This document shows positions 35,359 to 46,762 of a stretch of 64,000 nt of DNA, in pieces. The notes under the pieces were generated by a model. That model saw only the letters and a program-made list of their open reading frames with translations. It had not been told where the DNA came from and made no database searches. Origin of the DNA: Sporosarcina sp. P2 (GTDB lineage Bacteria > Bacillota > Bacilli > Bacillales_A > Planococcaceae); NCBI RefSeq assembly GCF_002743255.1, contig NZ_PDYY01000006.1:122354-186353 (forward strand), given 5' to 3'. A program made the translations under genes and the position numbers. Numbering within the stretch: the first letter of the stretch is position 1; each line of letters begins with the position of its first letter.

Positions 35359-37383
35359 TTGAAACGTTTGATTACATTACTGACACTTTTGCTTTTGGTT
35401 GCTTCTCCTATCTTTACACCGGTGGCAAGTGCAAATGATTTCACTGGTCATCAAATGCAACAAGAGCTGACATTTTGGATAGATAAAGGTGTGATCCAAA
35501 AGGACGCAAAAGGGAATGTTTATCCGAACCGTGCAGTTACAAGAGGAGAATTTGCTTCGTATTTGGCACGTTCACTCGAATTACCTGCTTCGACAAGATA
35601 TACCTTTACGGATTTAAAGGCAAATCATTCCCGCACAATTGAAATTCAAAACGCTGCTGGCGCTGGAATTTTGGCAGGATATCCCGATGGTACATTCAAG
35701 GCGAATCAGCAGATTACCCGACAGCAAATGGCGGGAATGATATTTAAAGCATTCCGCTTCCTTGATATCCCTGTCAATTCACCTACTGTCCAATTTAAGG
35801 ATAGCAAGAAAATCTCGTCGAACTTCATTCCGGCTGTATCCGCGGCTTCTTCATTGAACATCATACGTGGAGATCAAGGGTATTTCAAACCGACAAGTAA
35901 CGCAACGATTGCTCATGCTTCGGCATTTTTATACCGTATGTTCGCAGTCGCTGACGGAAAAGGCAATACTCGTCCCCCAACGGATGTTGGCGGCACGGAA
36001 AATCCTAAAGTCCATAAAGTCAGTTCGATTTCCAACAGTCAGCTACATGTAACAGACGCGTCATACATCACATTTGAAGACGCTTTGGCTGCCTACAATG
36101 CTTCTTCCACTATTCAGACAATTTCCGTTAATAATACCATCATCAAAATGAAGTCAGGTCAGGCGTTTGCTTCAGAAAACCCAAAGCAGTATACGTCACT
36201 ATATAGCGACCCTGCGTTAAAAAACGAAGTGACATATGTTCAGAAAGGGTATGAACTGGACTATGTTGGCAGTAGCGCAGAACGCGTTGTAGTGGACGTA
36301 GGTGGCTATACCTATTATGCAAAACACGAGGAAATCGATCTAGTCCCTTCACCATTATCTAAAGGTGCAAGCCAGTATAAAGTAAGCAGTGACGGCTTAC
36401 TCATTCACCAACCCTATTATCGTACATACGATGCCAATACGAAACAATATAAAGGTAGTTACGCAGAGTACACAGTAGGTCCAACTTCTCCTGCAATGAA
36501 AAAAGGACAGACCTATACAAGTAACGATGGAGTTCACTTTAAGGAATTGAATGGTTCGGCAACGATTACCTATTATCCGTATTTCCAATTCCAATCAGTA
36601 CGCCAGCCTTCTACTTACACAGGACAGGAACTGGATCGTTTTATTTCTGATGCATTACAAGCGAGACAAAAAACAGGTATTGCACGCTATAAAAATGCTA
36701 CAACCAAGTCGAAATTAATCGGACTTGGTACGTATGTGAAACAAATGGAGAAACAGCATAATGTGAATGCGATGTTTATCTTAGCAACAGCTATACACGA
36801 GAGTGATTACGGAATGAGTGGCAATGCACAGCAGAAAAATAACATTTTCGGTATCCGCGTATTCGACTCTTCGCCAGATAAAGGTGAAGTCTATGGTAAT
36901 CCTACAAGAAGTGTCGATGCATTCATCACTCGCTACATCAACTTAAACTATGCGAATCCACTCGGCGCTTATGCCAATGGCGCCGCTCCAGGAAATAAAG
37001 CTGTCGGCTTCAATATGAAGTATGCATCCGATCCTTTCTGGGGGAGCAAGATTGCAGGCCATATGTGGCGTATCGATCAGTTTCTCGGTAAGAAAGACGC
37101 AAACCAAGCGCAATTAGCCGTGATTTCCTATACAGGCAATACAGCGGTGAATATCCGGACAAGCCCTGAGGCAGTGAATAGAAATAATATTTTATTCTCC
37201 TACAAGCCCAAGCATCCAGGCAGTCTGGCTGCATTCGGCTATCCACTGATTGTTGCGGATCGTACGACAGGCGCAGATGGCTTTGTTTGGTACAAGGTGC
37301 GTATGGATATCAATCCAGGAACGCAACCAATCAACGAACCATACGGCTGGATCCGTTCCGATCTAGTCACGCTTGTTAATTAA
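35359..37383 (+). CDS. SLH - endo-beta-N-acetylglucosaminidase - SH3 wall hydrolase
   Basis: A 674-residue surface glycosidase. Order: signal peptide (1-25); three SLH repeats (about 27-200: TRGEFASYLARSL, GYPDGTFKANQQITRQQ, and a degenerate third with TIAHASAF); a middle region (about 215-430) with GW/SH3-like segments; a glucosaminidase domain (about 430-590) with the catalytic Glu in ATAIHESDYGMSG and NNIFGIRVFD, typical of GH73; and a C-terminal SH3-like domain (NIRTSPE ... GWIRSDLV). It cleaves peptidoglycan glycan strands. The start is TTG, 7 nt after AGGAGG. The gene is flanked by its own promoter and terminator. Confidence 0.9.
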   Translation: MKRLITLLTLLLLVASPIFTPVASANDFTGHQMQQELTFWIDKGVIQKDAKGNVYPNRAVTRGEFASYLARSLELPASTRYTFTDLKANHSRTIEIQNAAGAGILAGYPDGTFKANQQITRQQMAGMIFKAFRFLDIPVNSPTVQFKDSKKISSNFIPAVSAASSLNIIRGDQGYFKPTSNATIAHASAFLYRMFAVADGKGNTRPPTDVGGTENPKVHKVSSISNSQLHVTDASYITFEDALAAYNASSTIQTISVNNTIIKMKSGQAFASENPKQYTSLYSDPALKNEVTYVQKGYELDYVGSSAERVVVDVGGYTYYAKHEEIDLVPSPLSKGASQYKVSSDGLLIHQPYYRTYDANTKQYKGSYAEYTVGPTSPAMKKGQTYTSNDGVHFKELNGSATITYYPYFQFQSVRQPSTYTGQELDRFISDALQARQKTGIARYKNATTKSKLIGLGTYVKQMEKQHNVNAMFILATAIHESDYGMSGNAQQKNNIFGIRVFDSSPDKGEVYGNPTRSVDAFITRYINLNYANPLGAYANGAAPGNKAVGFNMKYASDPFWGSKIAGHMWRIDQFLGKKDANQAQLAVISYTGNTAVNIRTSPEAVNRNNILFSYKPKHPGSLAAFGYPLIVADRTTGADGFVWYKVRMDINPGTQPINEPYGWIRSDLVTLVN

Positions 37384-37396
37384 ATAGTTAGATAGA

Positions 37397-37434
37397 GAAA
37401 CCACCGCCTCCTGCTTAGGAGATGGTGGTTTTTA
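37397..37434 (+). terminator. Terminator of the SLH-glucosaminidase gene
   Basis: AACCACC and GGTGGTT with an inner CTCC/GGAG stem, then TTT. Confidence 0.75.
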
Positions 37435-37533
37435 GTATGATGAATGAATTCAGAAGAGGAAGCAATGTTGATTGATCGGCATTCGCCGCCATCTACTTAC
37501 AATTAACTTCGTGTAATTTCTTTAAGAGAAAAC

Positions 37534-37679
37534 GATCATAGTTCCACGATATCCGCTCATAAATCTTCAGAAGTGCTCTATGACCCCTCGAAATCGCTCT
37601 ATCTAACTAATTACTCGCTCTATAAACCCCGGCAAGCGCTCTACGCCCGTTAGTAACCGCTCTATTCATCTTCTCAAGT
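37534..37679 (-). repeat. 21-bp phased GAGC array, locus 2
   Basis: The reverse complement of the locus 1 core, GCTC, occurs at 37555, 37575, 37596, 37617, 37638 and 37659. Four of the five steps are exactly 21 bp and the first is 20; a decayed copy (GATC) sits 21 bp earlier at 37534. Most copies read CGCTCTA. Between cores the sequence varies more than in locus 1. It lies between two convergent SLH genes, in no open reading frame that I can support. Confidence 0.8.
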
Positions 37680-37746
37680 AGGATAACGCCCGCTCCATCG
37701 AAGAACATCCATCAACATCCCCTTCCCAATTACTCACCAAACAACA

Positions 37747-37781
37747 AACCACCATCTCCAAACTAACGGAGATGGTGGCTT
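37747..37781 (-). terminator. Terminator of the large SLH protein gene
   Basis: CCACCATCTCC and GGAGATGGTGG form a perfect stem; the minus strand continues TTTGTTGTTTG. Confidence 0.65.
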
Positions 37782-37786
37782 CATTA

Positions 37787-40054
37787 TTATAATGCGTCCG
37801 TATACTCTTTACCTGCTGGCAATAAGTTAGACATATTGATACGTTTCAGACCTTCTTTGATCTTGGTTGTGTAACCTTTTTTCGTACTGTTTAAATAACC
37901 GGCCTTCGATTTAATCATCCGCTCAAATACTTTAGCTTTCGACTGATCGATTTGTGACCACTTTTCGTAAGAATGAATCAAGTCTTCTAATGTCAGATGA
38001 ACATAATCTGTACCTGAAAATTGACCATTTGGTGCACGTTTGTACCAGATGTCTCCATTTGAACGGGTCCAGTTCTTTTCTTCGAAACGTATTGCCTTTT
38101 CAATAGCACTTGCATTTTCCAAATAGACTGGATCATTAAACTCCTGGAATGCAAGCAAGAGAATATTCATACCGCCAAGTAAATGGTTCATGGACGTATG
38201 CGTCTTCACTTGAGATTTCGCCGGGAAGTAGTCAGGAATATAATATGCAGTAGGAGACAAGAAGTTTACGTTCCCTTTTCTATGTTGCTGTACAAGCAAG
38301 TTCGCATAGTTCCGCAAACCTTCATTGTAGTCTTTATGATTGAATGCTTTTCCTCCACGATAAAGGAATAATGCAATCTGTTCATTGAAGCGTGTATCGA
38401 CGAATGGTGCTGTAAAGTTATATAAATTCGTCAAATACGTACTAGTCACTTCAGTTTCCCAATAGGGCTTACTTCCTCTGAAGATAGCTAGGTTTGTAAA
38501 GGAGTTATGCAAAATATCTTCATAATAACGTTCTTTCGTTTGATCGTACAACAACATGACACGATCTTCTTTTACTAAAAGTAAATTACGACCATATCCT
38601 CGCCCTGAAGCAGGCATAGGTTCAATAGTTGTTGCCATCTTATTGTATGGCCCTTCTGCTGTATACCATTTATTGCGCTTTTTATAGTTGGTAATGGACT
38701 CCCGAAGCCATGAATCCAATCTTTCTTTTGACGAAAATAGTTTTTTATTGGATGAAAGATACCATTGATCCACCACATCGTATCCTCTGGAGTTTAACTC
38801 ATACACTGATACACGAGTATCGCCCATTAGAATATTGCTGTACGATTCTTTCTCTTCCTGTAGTTCTCGCGTTCGGCTGACCGCACCATTACGATACTTT
38901 AACTCAAGCTCACGCGAACGGTAAGTTTTTGAGATCATTTGCTGTCCAGTACCTTGTTGCGAAATCGTTTCAAGGACACCAACTGGCGAAGTGGCAATAT
39001 CGAATCCGAATGTATCATCCACATCTTTTTTCATTGGGAATTTGTCGAAACGTTCCATTGCATTCGTTTTAATATCTCCATCAATTCGTACCAAGTCCAC
39101 ACGAATTGGCAGACGGTCAGGGTTTCTCAACTCTACGAATGTAAAGTAATCACCGTTTGGCAATTCGCGTTTGGTTACAGTGACTCTCGTACTTTTTCTT
39201 TCACTGACACCATAGACATAAATATGATCGGTTGCATGTCCGTGTGCTTTTACTCGTTTAGCTGATAAAGACAGGAAATGATTTGAACGCAAGTACGTCT
39301 TACCTTCTTGTGTCAAGGGTACTTCTGTAATAAATTGCTCAAAACGAATAGGTTCAAATTTCCCCATCGTTTGTGTTTTATTGAAAACAATCGGTTGCTT
39401 TTTTTCGAGCATTCCTGCTTGTATCATTGCTCTATGTAGAAATACAGCGAATGAACCACGGTTAACGGAAAGTTTCGGTGCAAAGGATCCGTCTTCTTTA
39501 CCCGTTGTAATGCCGTGCTGCATAAGTACCTTTACGCCATATCTGTGAGATTCACTAATTTTATGCTCATCAGTAAAATGTACTTTTTCACCTGTATCTT
39601 TTAATTTAAATGCATTAACCAACACACTTGCCATCTGTTCACGTGTTAATTCATCACTAACACCGAAATTACCATCGGGCTTCCCTCTAAATATTCCTTC
39701 CTGATACGTAGACATTGCACCGCGTAAGTTAGACGACTTTGCGCTGACGTCCTTGAATATCGGCTGATAAGGAGCTTCAGGTAATTGCAGTGCAGCGGTT
39801 AGTAAGTTTGCCGCTTGCCCACGTTTGATGCTGACACCTGGACGGTATTGTAGATCTTGATAACCGTTAATGATTCCTTCTTCCACGAGCTGTGTTACTT
39901 CATCTTTTGCCCAATATTCATTGCTTACATCGGTGAAACGCTGGTTTACCGTTTCTGCTTGCGCATTTATTGGTAGTACAATGAAGTATACGAACACTGC
40001 GATAAGTAAAGAATGGAAAATAGCGAATGTACTGTTCTTTGATGCGCTGAACAT
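37787..40054 (-). CDS. SLH protein with an uncharacterised, possibly toroid-fold C-terminal region
   Basis: A 755-residue exported protein. Residues about 10-35 are a hydrophobic export signal ending at NAQAET. Three SLH repeats follow (about 40-215: IKRGQAANLLTAAL, LTREQMASVLVNAF, VNRGSFAVFLHRAM). A beta-rich middle segment (about 235-470) shows nothing I recognise. The C-terminal 280 residues are helical with evenly spaced aromatic and polar residues (EQIALFLYRGGKAF, HTSMNHLLGGMNILLLAF, SGTDYVHLTLEDLIHSYEKW), reminiscent of alpha/alpha toroid enzymes such as glucuronyl C5-epimerases or polysaccharide lyases. That is inference. The ATG at 40054 is chosen because the in-frame TTG at 40066 directly abuts the GGGGG ribosome site. 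Confidence 0.8.
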   Translation of the reverse strand: MFSASKNSTFAIFHSLLIAVFVYFIVLPINAQAETVNQRFTDVSNEYWAKDEVTQLVEEGIINGYQDLQYRPGVSIKRGQAANLLTAALQLPEAPYQPIFKDVSAKSSNLRGAMSTYQEGIFRGKPDGNFGVSDELTREQMASVLVNAFKLKDTGEKVHFTDEHKISESHRYGVKVLMQHGITTGKEDGSFAPKLSVNRGSFAVFLHRAMIQAGMLEKKQPIVFNKTQTMGKFEPIRFEQFITEVPLTQEGKTYLRSNHFLSLSAKRVKAHGHATDHIYVYGVSERKSTRVTVTKRELPNGDYFTFVELRNPDRLPIRVDLVRIDGDIKTNAMERFDKFPMKKDVDDTFGFDIATSPVGVLETISQQGTGQQMISKTYRSRELELKYRNGAVSRTRELQEEKESYSNILMGDTRVSVYELNSRGYDVVDQWYLSSNKKLFSSKERLDSWLRESITNYKKRNKWYTAEGPYNKMATTIEPMPASGRGYGRNLLLVKEDRVMLLYDQTKERYYEDILHNSFTNLAIFRGSKPYWETEVTSTYLTNLYNFTAPFVDTRFNEQIALFLYRGGKAFNHKDYNEGLRNYANLLVQQHRKGNVNFLSPTAYYIPDYFPAKSQVKTHTSMNHLLGGMNILLLAFQEFNDPVYLENASAIEKAIRFEEKNWTRSNGDIWYKRAPNGQFSGTDYVHLTLEDLIHSYEKWSQIDQSKAKVFERMIKSKAGYLNSTKKGYTTKIKEGLKRINMSNLLPAGKEYTDAL

Positions 40055-40295
40055 CTTTAAAATCAACCCCCGTCTTTGAATTCATTAGTTTTAGTATGCA
40101 GTTTCCTTCGACAATTATAGCATATCAATCCATTCATTTGGACTTTCATCGCAAAGGAAGAATTCCCCATACTGTAAAGCCGTAATACGAACAGAACTAC
40201 TTCTCCATTCTGCAAACTGCCACCGTACAGACGCAGAAAAACAAAAATAGTTTCAAAGTTTTACACTTTACTTTTACTATTTCTATTTACATGAA

Positions 40296-40333
40296 AAAAC
40301 AGTTCATGCTGAGTAAGCGATGAACTGTTTGGA
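40296..40333 (-). terminator. Terminator of the ilv-leu operon
   Basis: On the minus strand AACAGTTCAT pairs with ATGAACTGTT, followed by TTTT, just after the leuD stop. Confidence 0.75.
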
Positions 40334-40334
40334 G

Positions 40335-40919
40335 TTATGCATGCTTTTGTTCGTACTCTGTAATCTTGTCTTCATATTGGAAGGTCAGAGAAATTTCATC
40401 CCAACCGTTCAACAACATCTTTTTTGAATACGGATCAATGTCAAAGCTATACACCGAACCGTCTTCTCCCGTTACAGTCTGATCTTCAAGACTAACTGTT
40501 AATGTATACGGGGCTTCTTTCCCTTTTTGTAGAAACTCATCAATTTCCGCAACTGACAACTTAATCGGTAAAATCCCGTTCTTGAAGCAATTACTGTAGA
40601 ATATATCTGCGAAGCTTGGAGCAATGACTACACGGAATCCGTAATCCAAAATTGCCCAAGGTGCGTGTTCGCGAGATGATCCACAACCGAAGTTATCATG
40701 TGCAACTAAGATAGTTGAACCATCATATCGAGGATCATTTAACACGAACTCTTCATTTTTTGTACCGTCTGCATGATAACGCCAGTGATAGAATAAATAT
40801 TCACCGAATCCAGTGCGCTCAATACGTTTCAAAAATTCCTTGGATATGATCTGATCTGTATCTACGTTGTTTTTATTTAAAGGAGTGAGTACACTCTCTA
40901 TTTTATTAATTGGTTCCAT
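40335..40919 (-). CDS. 3-isopropylmalate dehydratase small subunit LeuD
   Basis: With LeuC it isomerises 2-isopropylmalate to 3-isopropylmalate in leucine synthesis. The 194 residues show NNVDTDQIISKEFLKR at the N terminus and the active-site GCGSSREHAPWAL-type motif (FGCGSSREHAPWAILDYGF). Length is typical. The frame opens at 40967 but that overlaps leuC; GAGGAGG lies before the ATG at 40919, 13 nt after the leuC stop. Last gene of the operon. Confidence 0.95.
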   Translation of the reverse strand: MEPINKIESVLTPLNKNNVDTDQIISKEFLKRIERTGFGEYLFYHWRYHADGTKNEEFVLNDPRYDGSTILVAHDNFGCGSSREHAPWAILDYGFRVVIAPSFADIFYSNCFKNGILPIKLSVAEIDEFLQKGKEAPYTLTVSLEDQTVTGEDGSVYSFDIDPYSKKMLLNGWDEISLTFQYEDKITEYEQKHA

Positions 40920-40932
40920 CTGAATACCCTCC

Positions 40933-42345
40933 TCAAATTTGCACAGCTGCTTCAATTTTACGAACATCTACGAAATGTCCGTGTAGGGCAGCGGCTGCAG
41001 CCATGGATGGGCTGACTAGATGTGTGCGTGAGCCTGCACCTTGGCGTCCTTCAAAGTTCCGGTTGGATGTGGAAGCACAACGCTCGCCAGCTGGTACTAC
41101 ATCATCATTCATAGCTAAGCACATACTGCATCCTGACTCTCTCCATTCAAAACCTGCATCTGTAAAGATCTTATCAAGCCCGATCTCTTCCGCCTGTTTT
41201 TTCACTGTACGTGAACCAGGTACGACAATTGCAGTCACAGTTGGATGAACGTGTTTACCTTTTACCACTTTCGCCGCCGCTTCTAAATCGCTAAGACGGG
41301 CATTTGTACATGAACCGATGAAAGCGTGCTGAATTTCAATATCGGTTAATGCCATTCCTTCTTCAAGTCCCATATATTCCAATGCAGAACGAAGTGCGGA
41401 CTTTTCTGTTTCCGATACATAGTCTGCAGATGTTGGAATGTTAGCCGAAATTCCAGATCCCATCGAAGGGTTCGTTCCCCATGTAACAAATGGTTCGATT
41501 TCATCGGCATCAATTTCAAGTACTTGATCATATTCTGCATCTTCATCCGTATTCAATGCAAGCCAACGCTCAGCTGCTGCTTCGAATTCTTCGCCTTGTG
41601 GTGCATATCGACGACCACGTAAATAATTGATTGTGGTTTCGTCCGGACCAATTAAACCTGCTTTTGCTCCCGCTTCTATTGACATATTACAAATGGTCAT
41701 ACGTTCTTCCATTGTGAGTCCACGAATTGCTTCTCCTGTGTACTCGACAATATGTCCAGTACCCACGCCAATTCCAAACTTTGAAATGATCGCAAGAATG
41801 ATATCTTTGGCTGTTACACCAAAGCCGATTTGACCTGTCACGCGAATTTCCATCGTTTTCGGTTTACTTTGCCATAATGTTTGTGTAGATAGTACGTGTT
41901 CTACTTCGCTTGTCCCAATGCCGAACGCAATCGCTCCGAACGCACCATGTGTTGATGTATGGCTATCACCACAAACAATAGTCTTTCCTGGTTGTGTCAA
42001 TCCTAGCTCAGGACCGATAATATGCACAATACCTTGGTCAGGATGTTGCATATCTGCCAATTGAACGCCAAACTCTTCACAGTTTTTTTCAAGTGTCGTG
42101 ATTTGTTTTTTGGCAATCGGGTCATTGATTACCGGTAAGTTCTTTGTCGGGACGTTATGATCCATAGTGGCAAAGCATAGATCTGGGCGACGCACTTTAC
42201 GGTTCGCTAGACGTAAGCCTTCAAACGCCTGTGGTGATGTCACCTCATGAATTAAATGAAGATCAATATACAATAGGTCAGGCTTTCCCTCTTCTTCATA
42301 CACAATATGCTCATCCCATATTTTCTCAATAATTGTTTTAGCCAT
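40933..42345 (-). CDS. 3-isopropylmalate dehydratase large subunit LeuC
   Basis: An aconitase-family subunit with a 4Fe-4S cluster. The 470-residue protein shows [28 protein letters not shown], the first cluster Cys in [10 protein letters not shown] and the other two in [18 protein letters not shown] lies before the ATG at 42345; an in-frame GTG-like extension to 42363 is less likely. It is followed 13 nt later by leuD and preceded by a 140-nt gap containing a hairpin. Confidence 0.96.
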   Translation of the reverse strand: MAKTIIEKIWDEHIVYEEEGKPDLLYIDLHLIHEVTSPQAFEGLRLANRKVRRPDLCFATMDHNVPTKNLPVINDPIAKKQITTLEKNCEEFGVQLADMQHPDQGIVHIIGPELGLTQPGKTIVCGDSHTSTHGAFGAIAFGIGTSEVEHVLSTQTLWQSKPKTMEIRVTGQIGFGVTAKDIILAIISKFGIGVGTGHIVEYTGEAIRGLTMEERMTICNMSIEAGAKAGLIGPDETTINYLRGRRYAPQGEEFEAAAERWLALNTDEDAEYDQVLEIDADEIEPFVTWGTNPSMGSGISANIPTSADYVSETEKSALRSALEYMGLEEGMALTDIEIQHAFIGSCTNARLSDLEAAAKVVKGKHVHPTVTAIVVPGSRTVKKQAEEIGLDKIFTDAGFEWRESGCSMCLAMNDDVVPAGERCASTSNRNFEGRQGAGSRTHLVSPSMAAAAALHGHFVDVRKIEAAVQI

Positions 42346-42426
42346 AATTGTTTCCCCTTCCAAGCCATTACCATAATAATGTGTGGCATCTTATTCAACT
42401 CGTCAGTCTTTTCTAGCTACACATAA

Positions 42427-42452
42427 AGGGCGCACCAGTTTCGGTATGCCCT
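42427..42452 (-). promoter_or_regulatory. Hairpin in the leuB-leuC gap
   Basis: On the minus strand AGGGCATACC pairs with GGTGCGCCCT around GAAACT (two central mismatches), then TTTATG. It may be a processing site or partial terminator that sets the ratio of leuCD to leuAB. Confidence 0.4.
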
Positions 42453-42486
42453 CATGTGCATGTCGAGACGAAGACAGCAGTATTTT

Positions 42487-43587
42487 TTAAATATACGAAT
42501 ACATGATGCTATTCGAAACGAACTGAAGATCCAATTCATCTACAATCTTATCTGTCCATTCTTTAGTCGTTAATGAACGTTGGTCTTTGCCAGCTAAATC
42601 TGCTGTAAAGTGACCTTCTTCAAATACTGTATTCACTGCTTTCTCAATTGCTGCTGCCTCAGTTTCTAATCCAAATGAATACTTCAGCATCATAGCAACG
42701 GAAAGAATAGTTGCTGCTGGATTTGCTATACCTTGCCCTGCTACATCCGGTGCCGAACCGTGCACGGGCTCATATAAACCTAAACCATCTGAACGGACAC
42801 TCGCTGAAGGTAGTAATCCAAGAGAGCCCGTAATTACAGACGCTTCATCACTCAAAATATCTCCAAACATATTTTCTGTAACGATTACATCGAAATATGC
42901 AGGATTTGTAATTAATTTCATTGCTGCGGAATCCACTAGCTGATGTTCTACTTCCACATCTGGATACTGCGCTTTTTTCTCTTCTACAATCTTTCTCCAA
43001 AGCTTACTGGATTCGAGCACATTCGCTTTGTCCACAGAAGTTACTTTGCCTCTACGCAGGCGAGCCAACTCGAAACCTTTGTCGACAATACGTTCGATTT
43101 CTTCACGTGTATATACAAGTGTGTCAACGGCTGACTGATCTGTATGACGGCTCGGTTTACCGAAGTATAGACCTCCAGTTAATTCTCGAACAATCATCAT
43201 ATCGACTTCTTTGACGATGTCTTCTTTTAAAGGAGAAGCTTGGATCAAAGAAGGCACAGCTGCAACAGGACGAAGGTTTGCAAATAGATCGAAATGTTTA
43301 CGTATCGCAAGCAACCCTTTTTCTGGTCGTAATTCAGATGGATTCTGATCCCATTTAGGACCACCCACTGCTCCTAGAAGAATGGCGTCGCTTGACTCAC
43401 ATAACTCAATTGTCTCTTGAGGAAGTGGATTATTCTTTTCATCAATCGCCGCTCCACCAATTAGTCCATATTCTGTATGGAATGTATGGTTAAAACGTCT
43501 GCCGATCACTTCCAATACTCTAACTGCCTCTGCTACTACCTCGGGTCCTATGCCGTCTCCGGGTAATACTGCTACTTTCTTTTCCAT
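42487..43587 (-). CDS. 3-isopropylmalate dehydrogenase LeuB
   Basis: An NAD-dependent oxidative decarboxylase of the isocitrate/isopropylmalate dehydrogenase family. The 366 residues include LPGDGIGPEV, the substrate-specifying LLGAVGGPKWD, the basic cluster LRPEKGLLAIRKHFDLFANLRP, and the metal-binding NMFGDILSDEASVI. AAGGAGGAG precedes the ATG by about 8 nt. A T-less gap of about 70 nt separates it from leuA. Confidence 0.96.
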   Translation of the reverse strand: MEKKVAVLPGDGIGPEVVAEAVRVLEVIGRRFNHTFHTEYGLIGGAAIDEKNNPLPQETIELCESSDAILLGAVGGPKWDQNPSELRPEKGLLAIRKHFDLFANLRPVAAVPSLIQASPLKEDIVKEVDMMIVRELTGGLYFGKPSRHTDQSAVDTLVYTREEIERIVDKGFELARLRRGKVTSVDKANVLESSKLWRKIVEEKKAQYPDVEVEHQLVDSAAMKLITNPAYFDVIVTENMFGDILSDEASVITGSLGLLPSASVRSDGLGLYEPVHGSAPDVAGQGIANPAATILSVAMMLKYSFGLETEAAAIEKAVNTVFEEGHFTADLAGKDQRSLTTKEWTDKIVDELDLQFVSNSIMYSYI

Positions 43588-43655
43588 AGAACTTCTCCTC
43601 CTTGATCAATCTCGTATCACTCGATCGAATACTCTATCCCTTTGATCTATGTTAC

Positions 43656-46230
<2,575 letters not shown>

Positions 46231-46243
46231 CTAAGTGTGTGTG

Positions 46244-46762
46244 TTATTGTTTTAAAATCGACAGCTGTGGTGCTTGAACTTTTTGCATATCGCGGGCAAA
46301 GCCGGTTGCGCCAGTTCGTGTTAATTCTTTGATGCCATATGGTTTCAGCAAATCGATAAACGCTTCGATTTTATCTGGGTCACCCGTTACTTGGTACGTT
46401 ACTACATTCTTTCCGGAATCGACTATAGTCGGACGGAAAGGTTCCACAATACTATTCATTTCAGAGCGAATCTGTGGTGGTGAGATTACCTTTACTAGCG
46501 CTAACTCACGTAACACGATTGCTTTGTCTGTTATATCTTTCACTGTAATAACATCAATCTGCTTTTGCAGCTGTTTTACAAGTTGTTCAATTTTGTTTTC
46601 ATCTTCTACGTGAACTTGGAATGTCATCTTGGATCTGTTCGGCTGTTCTGTAGCACCAACGGTAATACTTTCGATATTGAATTGACGCTTCATCAGCAGT
46701 CCCGTTACACGGTTTAATACACCGCTCTGATTAATTACTGTTACTGTAATAATTCGTTTCAC
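46244..46762 (-). CDS. Acetolactate synthase small regulatory subunit IlvN
   Basis: The regulatory partner of IlvB, giving valine feedback control. The 172 residues start with an ACT domain ([29 protein letters not shown]) and end with the acetolactate synthase small-subunit C-terminal domain. The GTG start overlaps the ilvB stop (GTGA), with GGAGTG upstream, so translation is coupled. Confidence 0.94.
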   Translation of the reverse strand: MKRIITVTVINQSGVLNRVTGLLMKRQFNIESITVGATEQPNRSKMTFQVHVEDENKIEQLVKQLQKQIDVITVKDITDKAIVLRELALVKVISPPQIRSEMNSIVEPFRPTIVDSGKNVVTYQVTGDPDKIEAFIDLLKPYGIKELTRTGATGFARDMQKVQAPQLSILKQ

